Source: Acidimicrobiales bacterium (GTDB lineage Bacteria > Actinomycetota > Acidimicrobiia > Acidimicrobiales > Aldehydirespiratoraceae). From it: DNA of 36,832 nucleotides. The stretch is from assembly GCA_029263215.1 (NCBI GenBank), contig JAJCXY010000022.1:1-36832 (forward strand). Reading direction: 5' to 3'. How positions within the stretch are numbered: position 1 is the stretch's first letter; the number at the start of each line of letters is the position of its first letter. The notes below the pieces were generated by a model, which made no database searches, was not told the origin of the DNA, and saw only the letters and a program-made list of their open reading frames with translations. Positions 7,030-15,255 of this stretch are shown here, piece by piece. The translations under genes and the position numbers were made by a program.

Positions 7030-7075
7030 AGCTTCCCAAGCTGAATACGCGAGTTCGATTCTCGTCACCCGCTCC
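7030..7075 (+). other. tRNA-Gly(CCC) 3' fragment, likely att site
   Basis: The sequence reads from the 3' part of the anticodon stem through a TTCCCAA anticodon loop (anticodon CCC), GCTGA, a T-arm GCGAG-TTCGATT-CTCGT, an acceptor strand CACCCGC and TCC. The D-arm and the 5' acceptor strand (expected GCGGGTG) are absent upstream, so this is not a functional tRNA. A fragment from the anticodon loop to the 3' end is the usual core duplicated by tyrosine-integrase elements. In this orientation the intact gene and the element would lie to the left. No integrase is present in the window. Confidence 0.7.
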
Positions 7076-7085
7076 GCCGCAAGAT

Positions 7086-7104
7086 CCCAGGTCAACGGCC
7101 TGGG
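7086..7104 (-). terminator. Possible terminator of the GGDEF-EAL gene
   Basis: CCCAGG (7086-7091) and CCTGGG (7099-7104) form a 6-bp stem just beyond the stop of the minus-strand gene at 7108. A short ATCTT follows on the minus strand. Position fits a terminator; the stem is short. Confidence 0.35.
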
Positions 7105-7107
7105 CCG

Positions 7108-9174
7108 CTACAGGGTTATGGCTTCTCTGAGTTCGGCTTCGGTGCGGTAACCGATCTCGATCGCGTCGTAGGGCATGGGCCTTGCGAAGTGGAAACCCTG
7201 GGCGAGGTTGCAGCCAAGGTTGCGCACTACAGGGATCTGTTGTGCTTGTTCGATGCCCTCCGCGATCACCGTCATGTTTGTGTTCTTGGCCATCCCAGCG
7301 AGGGCCGCTATCACTGAGCGTCGTTGCGGGTCATGAACCACGCCGGCCACAAAGGACCGGTCGATCTTGATCGTGTCGATGGGCAACGTCACCAGGTGGG
7401 TGAGCGACGAGTACCCCGTGCCGAAATCGTCTACCGCGATGTGGATCCCAGCGTCAGCCAACGCTGCCAAGCTGGTCGGGATCGTCGATCCGTGGCGGTT
7501 GGTTCGCTCGAGCATCTCCCGCTCCGAAAGCTCGACGGTGAATCGGTCCGCCTCGATCCCGCCTTCACGGAGAGTCTCGGCAACAAGTGATGGATAGTCG
7601 GGGTGGGTTATCTCCGCCGCTGTGGCGTTCACGGCAACTCCGGGCGTGGCTCCCGTGGCTTGGCGGAGACACTGCATGTCGTGGGCCACAATGGCGAGCA
7701 CGACCGTGTCGAGCCGCCCGATCTGGCCCGTATTTTCTATGATGTCCAGGAACTGGTCTGGTCGTAGAAGGCCTCGCTCTGGATGTTGCCAGCGGGCCAA
7801 GGCCTCGAGCCCGACCCAAGCTCCGGAGTCGAGCGCGACGATCGGCTGATAGTGCACCACAAACTCGCCGGCCTCGAGTGCGGTGGTCAGGCGCTCGGCC
7901 AGCTCGCGGCGCGCTCCGACTGCACGGTCCTGCACTGACGGTCTGCGGTTGTACTTCTGGGCATACATTGCGGCGTCGGCCTCGGCCAGCACCGTCTCCA
8001 CATCTCGGCTCGGGTCGCATATGACCACCCCCACACTCGCCGAAAGGTGCACGTCACCGATCGACAGCTCGAAGTGGGGGGTCAGCGCGGCGTGGAGCCG
8101 TTGAGCCAATACGTCGGGCGCGTCGTGGTTCTTCATGTCAGCGACGATGACGAATTCGTCGCCGCCGAACCGAGCAACGAGGTCGTCGCCGCGAACCGCG
8201 TTACGCAGCCGCAGAGCGACGCTCACCAGCAACTCATCTCCGATGTCATGGCCATACAGGTCGTTCACCGGTTTGAATCGGTCGAGATCTATGAATGCGA
8301 CCAGGGTTGTGGTTCGTCGATCGGAGCTGTTCAAGCGCCGATCGAGTTCTTCAACCAGCCGGGCACGGTTGGGGAGAGCGGTGAGGGCGTCGTGACCGGC
8401 GAGATGTTCCAACTCGATTCGGGCCCTACGCAACTCGGAGATGTCGTGGCCGGAAACGACGAAGCCTCCGACCGTGGGGTCATCGACCAGATCAACGATC
8501 GAGAATTGACACGGCACCGCCGGCCGGCCCGCACCGTTCAACACCACCTCGATTGTGATCTGGCGCTGATCGCCTGCCCGTAGTGTCTGGAGTGCGTCGC
8601 TGAGCGAGTCACGGTCGCCGGGTATGACCGCTTCGGTCAGGGGCCGATTCAGCACCTGTTCGGGTCCGCGGCCGGTCATCCGGATCAGTGCTCCCGACGC
8701 CGCCGTGACTATCCCGGCTGCATCGATGAGCAGGGTGAGGCTCGCGGAGTTCTGCATGAGTGCTCGGAACAACTCGGTGTCGTCGCCCGCCACCTCCCAG
8801 CCTCGTCGCCCGGTGAGATCGCGGGCCGAAAGCAGGATCCGTTGTTCGCCGTGTTCTTCGAACGGTGTGCCTAGCACCTCCACCAGACGCCACCCGTCGC
8901 GAGCACGCAACCGGAGTTCGATCGCAGTGCCGACATCTTTGTCAACGACAGTGCCCAGTGAGGCCGCCGCCCACTCAATGTCGTCAGGGTGGATCAGCTC
9001 CAGCAGGTTGCGTCCCTTCCACTCCTCCAGCGTCCACCCGTACAGCTCGCTCGCGGTGGCGTTGGCGGCATGTAGGACGCCCAGGCTGTCAATGACGACG
9101 GCCGCATCGGGGAGAAGATCAAAAAGGGAACCAAGCGTGTCGTTGTCCACATCACCGGATCGGCCAATGACCAA
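7108..9174 (-). CDS. PAS-PAS-GGDEF-EAL cyclic-di-GMP turnover protein
   Basis: The protein has 688 residues. Two PAS sensor domains (about 12-120 and 135-250) precede GGDEF (about 258-415) and EAL (about 430-680). The cyclase site GGDEF (337-341) is intact, and an I-site RGDD (328-331) sits exactly five residues upstream, so product inhibition is expected. The phosphodiesterase site also looks complete: EAL 457-459, N516, E548, DDFGTGYSSL 582-591, K603 and a later AEGIE. Either or both activities may operate, set by the PAS domains. No membrane segment is seen, so it is cytoplasmic. The start is TTG 9174 (AGGAG only 3 nt upstream) or GTG 9150. c-di-GMP commonly tunes type IV pili; the pilus locus lies 9 kb away. 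Confidence 0.93.
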   Translation of the reverse strand: MVIGRSGDVDNDTLGSLFDLLPDAAVVIDSLGVLHAANATASELYGWTLEEWKGRNLLELIHPDDIEWAAASLGTVVDKDVGTAIELRLRARDGWRLVEVLGTPFEEHGEQRILLSARDLTGRRGWEVAGDDTELFRALMQNSASLTLLIDAAGIVTAASGALIRMTGRGPEQVLNRPLTEAVIPGDRDSLSDALQTLRAGDQRQITIEVVLNGAGRPAVPCQFSIVDLVDDPTVGGFVVSGHDISELRRARIELEHLAGHDALTALPNRARLVEELDRRLNSSDRRTTTLVAFIDLDRFKPVNDLYGHDIGDELLVSVALRLRNAVRGDDLVARFGGDEFVIVADMKNHDAPDVLAQRLHAALTPHFELSIGDVHLSASVGVVICDPSRDVETVLAEADAAMYAQKYNRRPSVQDRAVGARRELAERLTTALEAGEFVVHYQPIVALDSGAWVGLEALARWQHPERGLLRPDQFLDIIENTGQIGRLDTVVLAIVAHDMQCLRQATGATPGVAVNATAAEITHPDYPSLVAETLREGGIEADRFTVELSEREMLERTNRHGSTIPTSLAALADAGIHIAVDDFGTGYSSLTHLVTLPIDTIKIDRSFVAGVVHDPQRRSVIAALAGMAKNTNMTVIAEGIEQAQQIPVVRNLGCNLAQGFHFARPMPYDAIEIGYRTEAELREAITL

Positions 9175-9247
9175 CTACTCCTGAGCAGCTACCACCAATG
9201 GCCCTCTTCGGCGGGGGCCGTTCGGCCCAGAGGGCAGGCCAGTTCGG

Positions 9248-9358
9248 TCAGTGCAGGGGCTTGTTCTTGTCGAACGACTCGGCGTAACGCTTGTGGCCGT
9301 CGGCGACCATCTGTTTTCGCTGAGTGGTGCTCCCGCCGCCGGAGCCCCCCAAAACCAT
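9248..9358 (-). CDS. Possible small protein of 36 residues
   Basis: The ATG at 9358 opens a 36-codon frame ending KNKPLH. Nearly all its third positions are G or C, as in real genes of this window, and the second half (QMVADGHKRYAESFDKNKPL) is charged and soluble-looking. It lies 73 nt upstream of the c-di-GMP gene on the same strand and could share its mRNA. Against it: no good Shine-Dalgarno, no known family, and its 5' part lies within a strong inverted repeat (CCGCCGGA/TCCGGCGG). Treat as tentative. Confidence 0.3.
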   Translation of the reverse strand: MVLGGSGGGSTTQRKQMVADGHKRYAESFDKNKPLH

Positions 9359-9414
9359 CCGGCGGAGCCGGCTCGTGCCAGGGTGGGGGCCAACGAATCC
9401 GGTGGTGGATGCCC

Positions 9415-9443
9415 TTGCTTTAATCGCTTCAGGGTCATATAGT
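9415..9443 (+). promoter_or_regulatory. arsR promoter, leaderless
   Basis: TTGCTT (9415-9420), a 17-nt spacer and TATAGT (9438-9443) form a good sigma-70-type promoter. The ATG at 9451 follows 7 nt after the -10 box. This decides the start: the in-frame GTG at 9442 lies inside the -10 box and cannot be used from this promoter. Confidence 0.6.
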
Positions 9444-9450
9444 GTTCGAG

Positions 9451-9780
9451 ATGCCGGAAGCACTGCCAAGCGAAATGCTCGAACACGTGGCCGAACGTTT
9501 TCGCGTTCTCGGTGATGCGACGCGTCTCTCCATTGTCAGCACCCTGCTCGACAGTGGTGAACAAAACGTCGGCCAGCTGGTCGAGCTTCTCGATGCCGGC
9601 CAGGCCAACATCTCCAAGCACCTGAAAGTGCTGAGCAAGGCGGGTGTTGTTACTCGACGCCCAGAGGGCACCTCTGCCTACTACTCGGTCACCGACCCGA
9701 GCCTGATGGCTCTCTGCTCCATCGTCTGCACCCGCCTACGAGAACAGGTCTCAGCAGAGGCCCGCAACTTCGCCATCTGA
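9451..9780 (+). CDS. ArsR/SmtB family transcriptional regulator
   Basis: The protein has 109 residues from ATG 9451, chosen because the promoter -10 box ends 7 nt upstream. The winged HTH is canonical: ERFRVLGDATRLSIVSTLLD, then LVELLDAGQANISKHLKVLSKAGVVTRR with a wing EGTSAYYSV. The C-terminal helix contains a Cys-x4-Cys pair (LCSIVCTRL) that could be a thiol or metal switch; the classical alpha-3 ELCVCDL metal site is absent. It is followed after 108 nt by an MMPL exporter on the same strand, so it probably represses itself and the exporter in response to metal, sulfide or redox state (inference). Confidence 0.9.
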   Translation: MPEALPSEMLEHVAERFRVLGDATRLSIVSTLLDSGEQNVGQLVELLDAGQANISKHLKVLSKAGVVTRRPEGTSAYYSVTDPSLMALCSIVCTRLREQVSAEARNFAI

Positions 9781-9888
9781 ACCGTCGACACGCTCGACGT
9801 TCGGGTGCACCGGCGCATCGCCGGTCGCAATACCAAGCTGTCCACCATTTCGTTCAATACATCACTAGATAGTCAAGGAGTCATGCAA

Positions 9889-11991
9889 ATGACGGTCGAT
9901 CACAGCCCCCTGTCCCGACTGGGCCGCTGGGCCCACCAATCTCGCCGGAGTGTCATCGCCACCTGGATCGTGCTCGCCGTCGGCCTGGGCATGTTCGCGC
10001 CAAGCCTCGAGCACGCACTCTCCGGAGCCATGTGGGAGGTCAACGGCAGCGACTCGCTCGCCGCACGAGACATCATCGACGAGCAGTTCGGCGGCCTCTC
10101 ATCGCAGTCGGCGGTGATCGTGATCCACAGCGACTCCCTCAGCATCGACGCCCCGGAGTTCCAGCAGGCGATCGCCGACGCTAATGCCGTACTCGCCACC
10201 GAGGCCGCCTTCGGTGATCCCCTTCCCGCCCGGCCGGGCGCCGATGGCCAGACCGTGATGATCCAGGCCGGGGCCATGGTCGATCCCACCGAGGCGGTGA
10301 AGGCCGCCGAACGAATCCACGACGATGTCGGCGACCTTTCGACGATCAATGATGACGGCGATCTCACGGTGGCGCTCACCGGGTCACCCGCGTTCTGGGG
10401 CGACTTCAACGCCGTCAACCGCGAGGGCATGGTGAAGGCCGAGATCCTCACCTGGCCCGTCACTGCCATCATCTTGGTGATCGCCTTCGGCACCCTCGCC
10501 GCTGCAGGCCTGCCCCTGCTCCTGACCGCCGCCGGCCTCATGGCATCCATGGGGGTGCTGTTCGGAATCACCCAGTTCACCGACCTCTCGATCTGGACGC
10601 TCAACTTCGCGATGATGTTCGCCCTCGCGCTGGGTATCGATTACGCGCTCTTCATCGTCACCCGATATCGAGCGGCGTTGCATGCTCACCCCGATGATCG
10701 ACAACACGCGATCGGCATCACGATGGATACGGCCGGAAAGGCGGTGTTGTTCTCCGGCCTTACAGTGATGATCAGTCTGTCGGCGGTCTTGCTGGTGCCC
10801 ATACCCGCGTTCCGGTCGATGGCGGCAGGCATGATCCTCTCGGTCGGCTTCGTGCTCCTCGCGGCGCTGACCCTGCTCCCTGCCCTGCTCGGCCCCGGCA
10901 TCGACCGTTTCGCCCTGCCTTGGCACAGTGTCGGCGATCACCGCAGCCCTGCCTTCGAGCGATTCGCCGAGAAGATCGAGGGCAAGCGCGCCATCGTCGC
11001 GGTCGGCGCTGTCGCGATCCTCCTCGGCCTGGCCACGCCGGTGCTAGGTCTCCAGACCGGGATGCCCAGCATCACCGTGCTGCCTGACGACGAACAGGCT
11101 CGCCAGGGATATGACCTTCTCTCCGACTCGTTCGGCCCCGGTGGCCCGGGTCCGATCCAGATCATCGTGCCCGACATGGCCGACTCAGCAGCTGTCGCCG
11201 ACCAGGTCGAAGCAACCGGCGGCGTTGCGATGGCCTTCCCGCCCCAACCCGGCGCCGATGGCGCGGCGATGATCACGGTGATCTCCCAATTCGACCCCTC
11301 CTCCACCGAAGCACTCGACCTGATCGGAACCTTCCGTGACGAACTCCCGCCCGGCGTGCTCGTCGGCGGCCCCGTCGCCGAGAACTTCGATCTCGACAAC
11401 ACCCTCAGCGCGAAAGCCCCGCTCGTGATGGGGGTCGTGCTCGTTCTCGGATTCATACTCCTGCTGATCGCGCTGCAAGCGGTGGTCGTCGCCGCGGTCG
11501 GCGTGGTGTTCAACCTCCTGTCGGTCGGGGCCGCCTTCGGGGTGGGAGCACTCGCCTTCCAACACGGATGGGCCGCAGGTCTGATGGGCTTCGAGAGCCA
11601 GGGCTACCTCACCTCGTGGGCACCGCTCTTCTTCTTCACGCTCGTATTCGCCATCTCGATGGACTACACGGTGTTCCTCCTGGCATCGACACGAGAACAC
11701 TTCGAGGGTTCCGGAGATTCTGCTGAGGCCGTGCGGGGGTCGATCGCTCACACCGGGCGACCGATCGTGGCCGCGGCCGGGGTGATGATCGGCGTCTTCT
11801 ACACGTTCGCCATCGCGGGGACCCTGCCGATGAAGGAAATGGGGTTGATCCTCGGAACCGCGGTACTGCTCGACGCCTTCCTGATCCGCTTGGTGCTGGT
11901 CCCCGCCGTTCTCTACATCATCGGCGACCGCGCCTGGTGGCTCCCTCGTGGCCTCGCTCGGGTGCTGCCAAAGGTGGAATTCGCCCACTGA
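9889..11991 (+). CDS. MMPL/RND family transporter
   Basis: The protein has 700 residues from ATG 9889. AAGGAG (9875-9880) lies 8 nt upstream; the ATG at 9883 would leave only 2 nt. It has the duplicated MMPL architecture: one N-terminal helix, a large extracytoplasmic domain (about 45-175), a five-helix bundle, a loop, then a second helix/large domain/bundle set, about 12 helices in all. The family's proton-relay Asp-Tyr pair occurs in both halves (LGIDYALFIVTRYR and SMDYTVFLLASTRE). Actinobacterial members export lipids, siderophores or toxic compounds using the proton gradient. Cargo is unknown; the linked ArsR suggests stress-induced export. Confidence 0.9.
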   Translation: MTVDHSPLSRLGRWAHQSRRSVIATWIVLAVGLGMFAPSLEHALSGAMWEVNGSDSLAARDIIDEQFGGLSSQSAVIVIHSDSLSIDAPEFQQAIADANAVLATEAAFGDPLPARPGADGQTVMIQAGAMVDPTEAVKAAERIHDDVGDLSTINDDGDLTVALTGSPAFWGDFNAVNREGMVKAEILTWPVTAIILVIAFGTLAAAGLPLLLTAAGLMASMGVLFGITQFTDLSIWTLNFAMMFALALGIDYALFIVTRYRAALHAHPDDRQHAIGITMDTAGKAVLFSGLTVMISLSAVLLVPIPAFRSMAAGMILSVGFVLLAALTLLPALLGPGIDRFALPWHSVGDHRSPAFERFAEKIEGKRAIVAVGAVAILLGLATPVLGLQTGMPSITVLPDDEQARQGYDLLSDSFGPGGPGPIQIIVPDMADSAAVADQVEATGGVAMAFPPQPGADGAAMITVISQFDPSSTEALDLIGTFRDELPPGVLVGGPVAENFDLDNTLSAKAPLVMGVVLVLGFILLLIALQAVVVAAVGVVFNLLSVGAAFGVGALAFQHGWAAGLMGFESQGYLTSWAPLFFFTLVFAISMDYTVFLLASTREHFEGSGDSAEAVRGSIAHTGRPIVAAAGVMIGVFYTFAIAGTLPMKEMGLILGTAVLLDAFLIRLVLVPAVLYIIGDRAWWLPRGLARVLPKVEFAH

Positions 11992-12000
11992 TCCGAGCCT

Positions 12001-12039
12001 CAGCCAGTGTTAGCCGCTGGCTAACACTGGCTGTACGCT
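12001..12039 (+). promoter_or_regulatory. Perfect 15-bp-arm operator and leaderless promoter of dmdA-like gene
   Basis: CAGCCAGTGTTAGCC (12001-12015), GCT, GGCTAACACTGGCTG (12019-12033): a perfect inverted repeat of 15-bp arms. It covers the -35 position (TTAGCC, 12010-12015) and the spacer, and is followed at once by the -10 box TACGCT (12034-12039), 6 nt before the ATG. This is the layout of a repressor operator. It also lies 9 bp after the MMPL stop, so as RNA it could double as a terminator hairpin for that gene. The cognate regulator is not identifiable. Confidence 0.65.
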
Positions 12040-12045
12040 CCCCTG

Positions 12046-13161
12046 ATGTCTCACATCGCCATCGGGCCCAGCGTCAGCAAGTCACCCTTCTACGACGCCA
12101 CAGTGGATGCCGGTGCCACCGAATACACGATCTACAACCACATGTACATGCCGATGTCGTACGGCGATCCGCTGGGTGAATACAAGACCCTCACCACTGG
12201 CGTCTCGTGCTGGGACGTCGCCGCCGAACGACAGGTCGAGATAGTCGGACCCGACGCGGCAGCGCTCACCCAATACGTGTCCGCTCGCAATCTGGGAGGA
12301 CTTCGTCCCGGGCGGGCCCGGTATGCGCCCATGTGCGACCACGACGGATGTCTCATCAATGATCCGATAGCGCTTTGCCTGGCTGAAGATCGCTGGTGGC
12401 TCTCGATCGCCGACAGCGACATGACCCTGTGGGTCAAGGCCATCGCGGGAGCCAAAGGCTTCGATGCCGAGGTGTTCGAACCGGATGTGTCACCTCTCGC
12501 GGTGCAAGGACCGAAAGCCGACGATGTCTGCCGCACCCTGTTCGGCACAGAGTTGATCGACTCGATCGGCTTCTTTCAGCATCGCTTCGCAGAACTCGAG
12601 GGCATACCCCTCGTGCTGTGCCGATCGGGGTGGAGTCGGCAGGGCGGATTCGAGCTCTTCTTGACCGACGGCGACCGGGGCATGGAGTTATGGGACCTGG
12701 TGATGGCCGCGGGCGAGCCCCAAGGCATAGCGCCGGGAACGCCCCACCGGATGGAACGCATCGAGAGCGGCCTGCTCTCCTACGGCAGCGACGTCGACCC
12801 CGACACCGACCCGATCGAGGCCGGGCTGGGCCCGTTCGTCAACCTCGACACCGAATACGAATTCGTAGGCAGGCAGGCACTCATCGCCCGCCAGACCGAT
12901 CCGTCGAACCGACGTCGTCTCGTGAACATCGACATCGACGGACCCATGCCCGCACCCCAACACTCGTGGCCGGCCAGCGCGTCCGGCAAGCCAGCGGGTC
13001 GGGTCCGAGCCGCCACCTGGTCACCCAAACTGGGCCACAACATCGGACTGGCCCTCCTCTCTACAGATGCCGCCACCCCGGGAACGCCCCTCACGGTTGA
13101 CGCCGACGATTCGGTACTGACAGCCACCGTGAGCCCCGTGCCGTTCGGAGTGTCGCTCTAG
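12046..13161 (+). CDS. dmdA: DmdA-like dimethylsulfoniopropionate demethylase (GcvT fold)
   Basis: The protein has 371 residues, close to the roughly 370 of DmdA. It resembles DmdA from marine bacteria over its length by recalled motifs: TIYNHMYMP near the N-terminus, VSCWDVAAERQVEIVG, CDHDGCLINDPIAL, LSIADSDMTLW, FEPDVSPLAVQGPK, LCRSGWSRQGGFELFL and RIESGLLSYGSD. DmdA moves a methyl group from DMSP to tetrahydrofolate, giving methylmercaptopropionate. The close relatives GcvT, sarcosine- and dimethylglycine-demethylating proteins share the fold, so a different methylated substrate remains possible. It is first in a likely two-gene operon with a methyltransferase 12 nt downstream, behind a strong palindromic operator. 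Confidence 0.72.
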   Translation: MSHIAIGPSVSKSPFYDATVDAGATEYTIYNHMYMPMSYGDPLGEYKTLTTGVSCWDVAAERQVEIVGPDAAALTQYVSARNLGGLRPGRARYAPMCDHDGCLINDPIALCLAEDRWWLSIADSDMTLWVKAIAGAKGFDAEVFEPDVSPLAVQGPKADDVCRTLFGTELIDSIGFFQHRFAELEGIPLVLCRSGWSRQGGFELFLTDGDRGMELWDLVMAAGEPQGIAPGTPHRMERIESGLLSYGSDVDPDTDPIEAGLGPFVNLDTEYEFVGRQALIARQTDPSNRRRLVNIDIDGPMPAPQHSWPASASGKPAGRVRAATWSPKLGHNIGLALLSTDAATPGTPLTVDADDSVLTATVSPVPFGVSL

Positions 13162-13173
13162 GATTCGGACTTC

Positions 13174-13935
13174 ATGACCGAAGACGAGGGTCCCGAGCTC
13201 GACGATCATCAGTACACCGTGGCCGGCCTGAGGTCGTATGAAGCGGTATATGGACGCGACTTCGTGAGTCCCGGTGGCCGACGAACCACCGCCGAACTAC
13301 TCGAAACTCTCGACTGGACGCCGAGTCGACACGTTCTCGATGTCGGCTTCGGACTCGGTGGCGCGGCATTCATGATGGCCACGCAGTACCAAGCGAACGT
13401 TCTCGGAGTCGACCTCTCGCACAATATGGCCGTCGAGGCCCAGCGGCGATGCGCCGACTACGGACTCGCCGACCTAGTCGAGCTCGTCCACGGCGACATC
13501 CTCAACCACGAATTCACCGATGAGTTCGATTTCGTGCACAGCCGTGAAGTCTTCCTGCACATCCATGACAAGGCCCAGCTCTTCAGCACCCTCCACCGCC
13601 TGCTGAAACCTGGCGGCCTGCTCTTGTTCACCGACTACTGCCGTGGCCCCGGAGAACCAAGCCAAGCCTTCGACGACTACGTGCGCGAGTTCGGCTACGA
13701 CCTGCGCACCGTCGACGACATAGGTGATCTCCTCGACGAGGCCGGCTTCACCGGGATCAGTGCTGACGATCAGACCGAGCAGTTCATCGGGATCCACCGC
13801 CGGGAGCTCGACGAATTAGATGCCACCGGTCTCGATCAGGCCGACAAGGACGAGCTCCGGGCCGGCTGGCTCGCCAAGATCGACCGCGCCCAACAGGGTG
13901 AACAGCGCTGGGGCTGGTTTCGAGCCACTCGATAG
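13174..13935 (+). CDS. Phosphoethanolamine N-methyltransferase-like enzyme
   Basis: The protein has 253 residues. The N-terminal SYEAVYGRDFVSPGGRRTT, motif I VLDVGFGLGGAAFMMA, SREVFLHIHDKAQLF, LKPGGLLLFTDYCRGPGEPS and AGFTGISADDQTEQFIGIHR closely follow the second catalytic domain of phosphoethanolamine N-methyltransferases (PEAMT/PMT). Those enzymes methylate phosphomono- or dimethyl-ethanolamine towards phosphocholine with SAM. The motif I Cys usual in PEAMT (DVGCG) is Phe here. Other amine or sulfur osmolyte precursors are possible substrates. Spacing of 12 nt to the DmdA-like gene implies co-transcription. Its stop is 3 nt from the stop of the convergent MFS gene. Confidence 0.8.
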   Translation: MTEDEGPELDDHQYTVAGLRSYEAVYGRDFVSPGGRRTTAELLETLDWTPSRHVLDVGFGLGGAAFMMATQYQANVLGVDLSHNMAVEAQRRCADYGLADLVELVHGDILNHEFTDEFDFVHSREVFLHIHDKAQLFSTLHRLLKPGGLLLFTDYCRGPGEPSQAFDDYVREFGYDLRTVDDIGDLLDEAGFTGISADDQTEQFIGIHRRELDELDATGLDQADKDELRAGWLAKIDRAQQGEQRWGWFRATR

Positions 13936-13938
13936 GAG

Positions 13939-15153
13939 TCAGCGCAGGGCGACGATCGAGCGCCGCCAAGTGAGCAGCATCGTGATCCCGATCGTAGCCA
14001 GGCCGACGATCCGCATAGTGACCACCGGACCGACCGGGCCGGCCAGCAGGCTCGCGATCAGGGCCCCCACCGGAAGCCCGCCGATGAAGCCCATCATCAT
14101 CAGCCCCATCACCCGCCCCATCATCTCGACCGGTGTGTGGCGCTGGATCAGGGTTCGATGACTGGTCATCGCAATCCCAGCATTGATCCCCCATCCGAGC
14201 ATCACCACGATCGCCGTCCAGAAGTTGGTGGCCAGGCTCAACACGAACTGACCCAACCCGAGACCCACACCGATGTAGACGGCCAGATTGATCCCGTGAA
14301 GCATCGACTTTCGGCCCGCGAGAAACGCCGAACTGGAGAACATGCCCACCCCGAACGCCCCCAGCACAATGCCGGCACTCGCCGACCCCCGCTCGTAGAC
14401 CTCCTCCACCACCCGAGGCATCGATACCTGCATCACCGAAAAAGAACTGCCGAGAACCAGGGCAAGCAACAGCAGGGTGCGCACCGGCTCGGCCGACGAG
14501 GCGAACCGCACACCCGACTTGATCGACTGCCAGATGCCCTCATCGGGCTCATCGATGGTTGGAGTGGGCCTCGGAAGGTTCACTCCCCGCATCAACACCA
14601 TGGAGAGAAGGGACGCGACGGTCAGCAGGCCGAAACCGCCGGCGTCGCCGAAGACCGCTATGGCGATCCCACCTATACCCAAGCCCGCGAAACTTGCGGC
14701 CTGGCTGGCTCCGTTCTGCAGGGCCACTGCATTCATCAGACGCTCCGGCGCCACTAGCAGGGGCACCATGGCCTGAAGGTTGGGTGGATTGATGGTGACG
14801 GTGGTACCGATCACGACAGCAGCAACCGCCGCCCAGTAGGTGGTGGCCCACCCCACCGCAATCACCACCGTGAACACGGCCAGTGCTCCTGTATTGACAG
14901 CGGTCCACACCATGAACAGGCGTTTTCGGTCGACGCGGTCCGACCAGGCCCCGGCAGGAAGCGAGAGGAGCATCGCCGGCAGGCCGAGGGCTATCGCAAC
15001 CAGGCCTTCCGCCGACGGCCACTCCGTGAGGGTCACCACGAGCCACACGAAGGTGAACCTGAGCGTGCCGATCACACCGCCGTACAACATCTGGGCGATC
15101 CAGAACCGGCGATAGTCGCGGTCGGCGAGCAGCACTTTCACCGGTGTGGTCAT
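13939..15153 (-). CDS. MFS transporter (DHA3/EntS-like)
   Basis: The protein has 404 residues with about 12 hydrophobic helices in two six-helix halves separated by a cytoplasmic loop (about 195-215, PTPTIDEPDEG). The loop 2/3 signature GAWSDRVDRKRLF (G-x3-D-R-x-x-R-R/K) is clear, as is the start pattern LLADRDYRRFWIAQM shared with the MFS_3 group. These are drug or siderophore exporters; the substrate is not determined. Minus-strand TATGGT ends 9 nt before the ATG, so its mRNA leader is very short or absent. It converges on the methyltransferase gene with a 3-nt gap. Confidence 0.88.
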   Translation of the reverse strand: MTTPVKVLLADRDYRRFWIAQMLYGGVIGTLRFTFVWLVVTLTEWPSAEGLVAIALGLPAMLLSLPAGAWSDRVDRKRLFMVWTAVNTGALAVFTVVIAVGWATTYWAAVAAVVIGTTVTINPPNLQAMVPLLVAPERLMNAVALQNGASQAASFAGLGIGGIAIAVFGDAGGFGLLTVASLLSMVLMRGVNLPRPTPTIDEPDEGIWQSIKSGVRFASSAEPVRTLLLLALVLGSSFSVMQVSMPRVVEEVYERGSASAGIVLGAFGVGMFSSSAFLAGRKSMLHGINLAVYIGVGLGLGQFVLSLATNFWTAIVVMLGWGINAGIAMTSHRTLIQRHTPVEMMGRVMGLMMMGFIGGLPVGALIASLLAGPVGPVVTMRIVGLATIGITMLLTWRRSIVALR

Positions 15154-15255
15154 CTGCGGCGGACCATACCGGGGGTTTGCGTGTCGGCCTCAATATGCGG
15201 CCGTCCCGAGCTGTTCCCAGGAGCAATGCTCGGCCCGAGCAGGTAAACCAGTGGG

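Noticed and set aside
6923..7075. A split or intron-containing tRNA-Gly using ACGGGTG near 6924 as its 5' strand
   Set aside because: The 100-bp gap has no D-arm and no group I intron features, and the anticodon stem mismatches at its two outer pairs.
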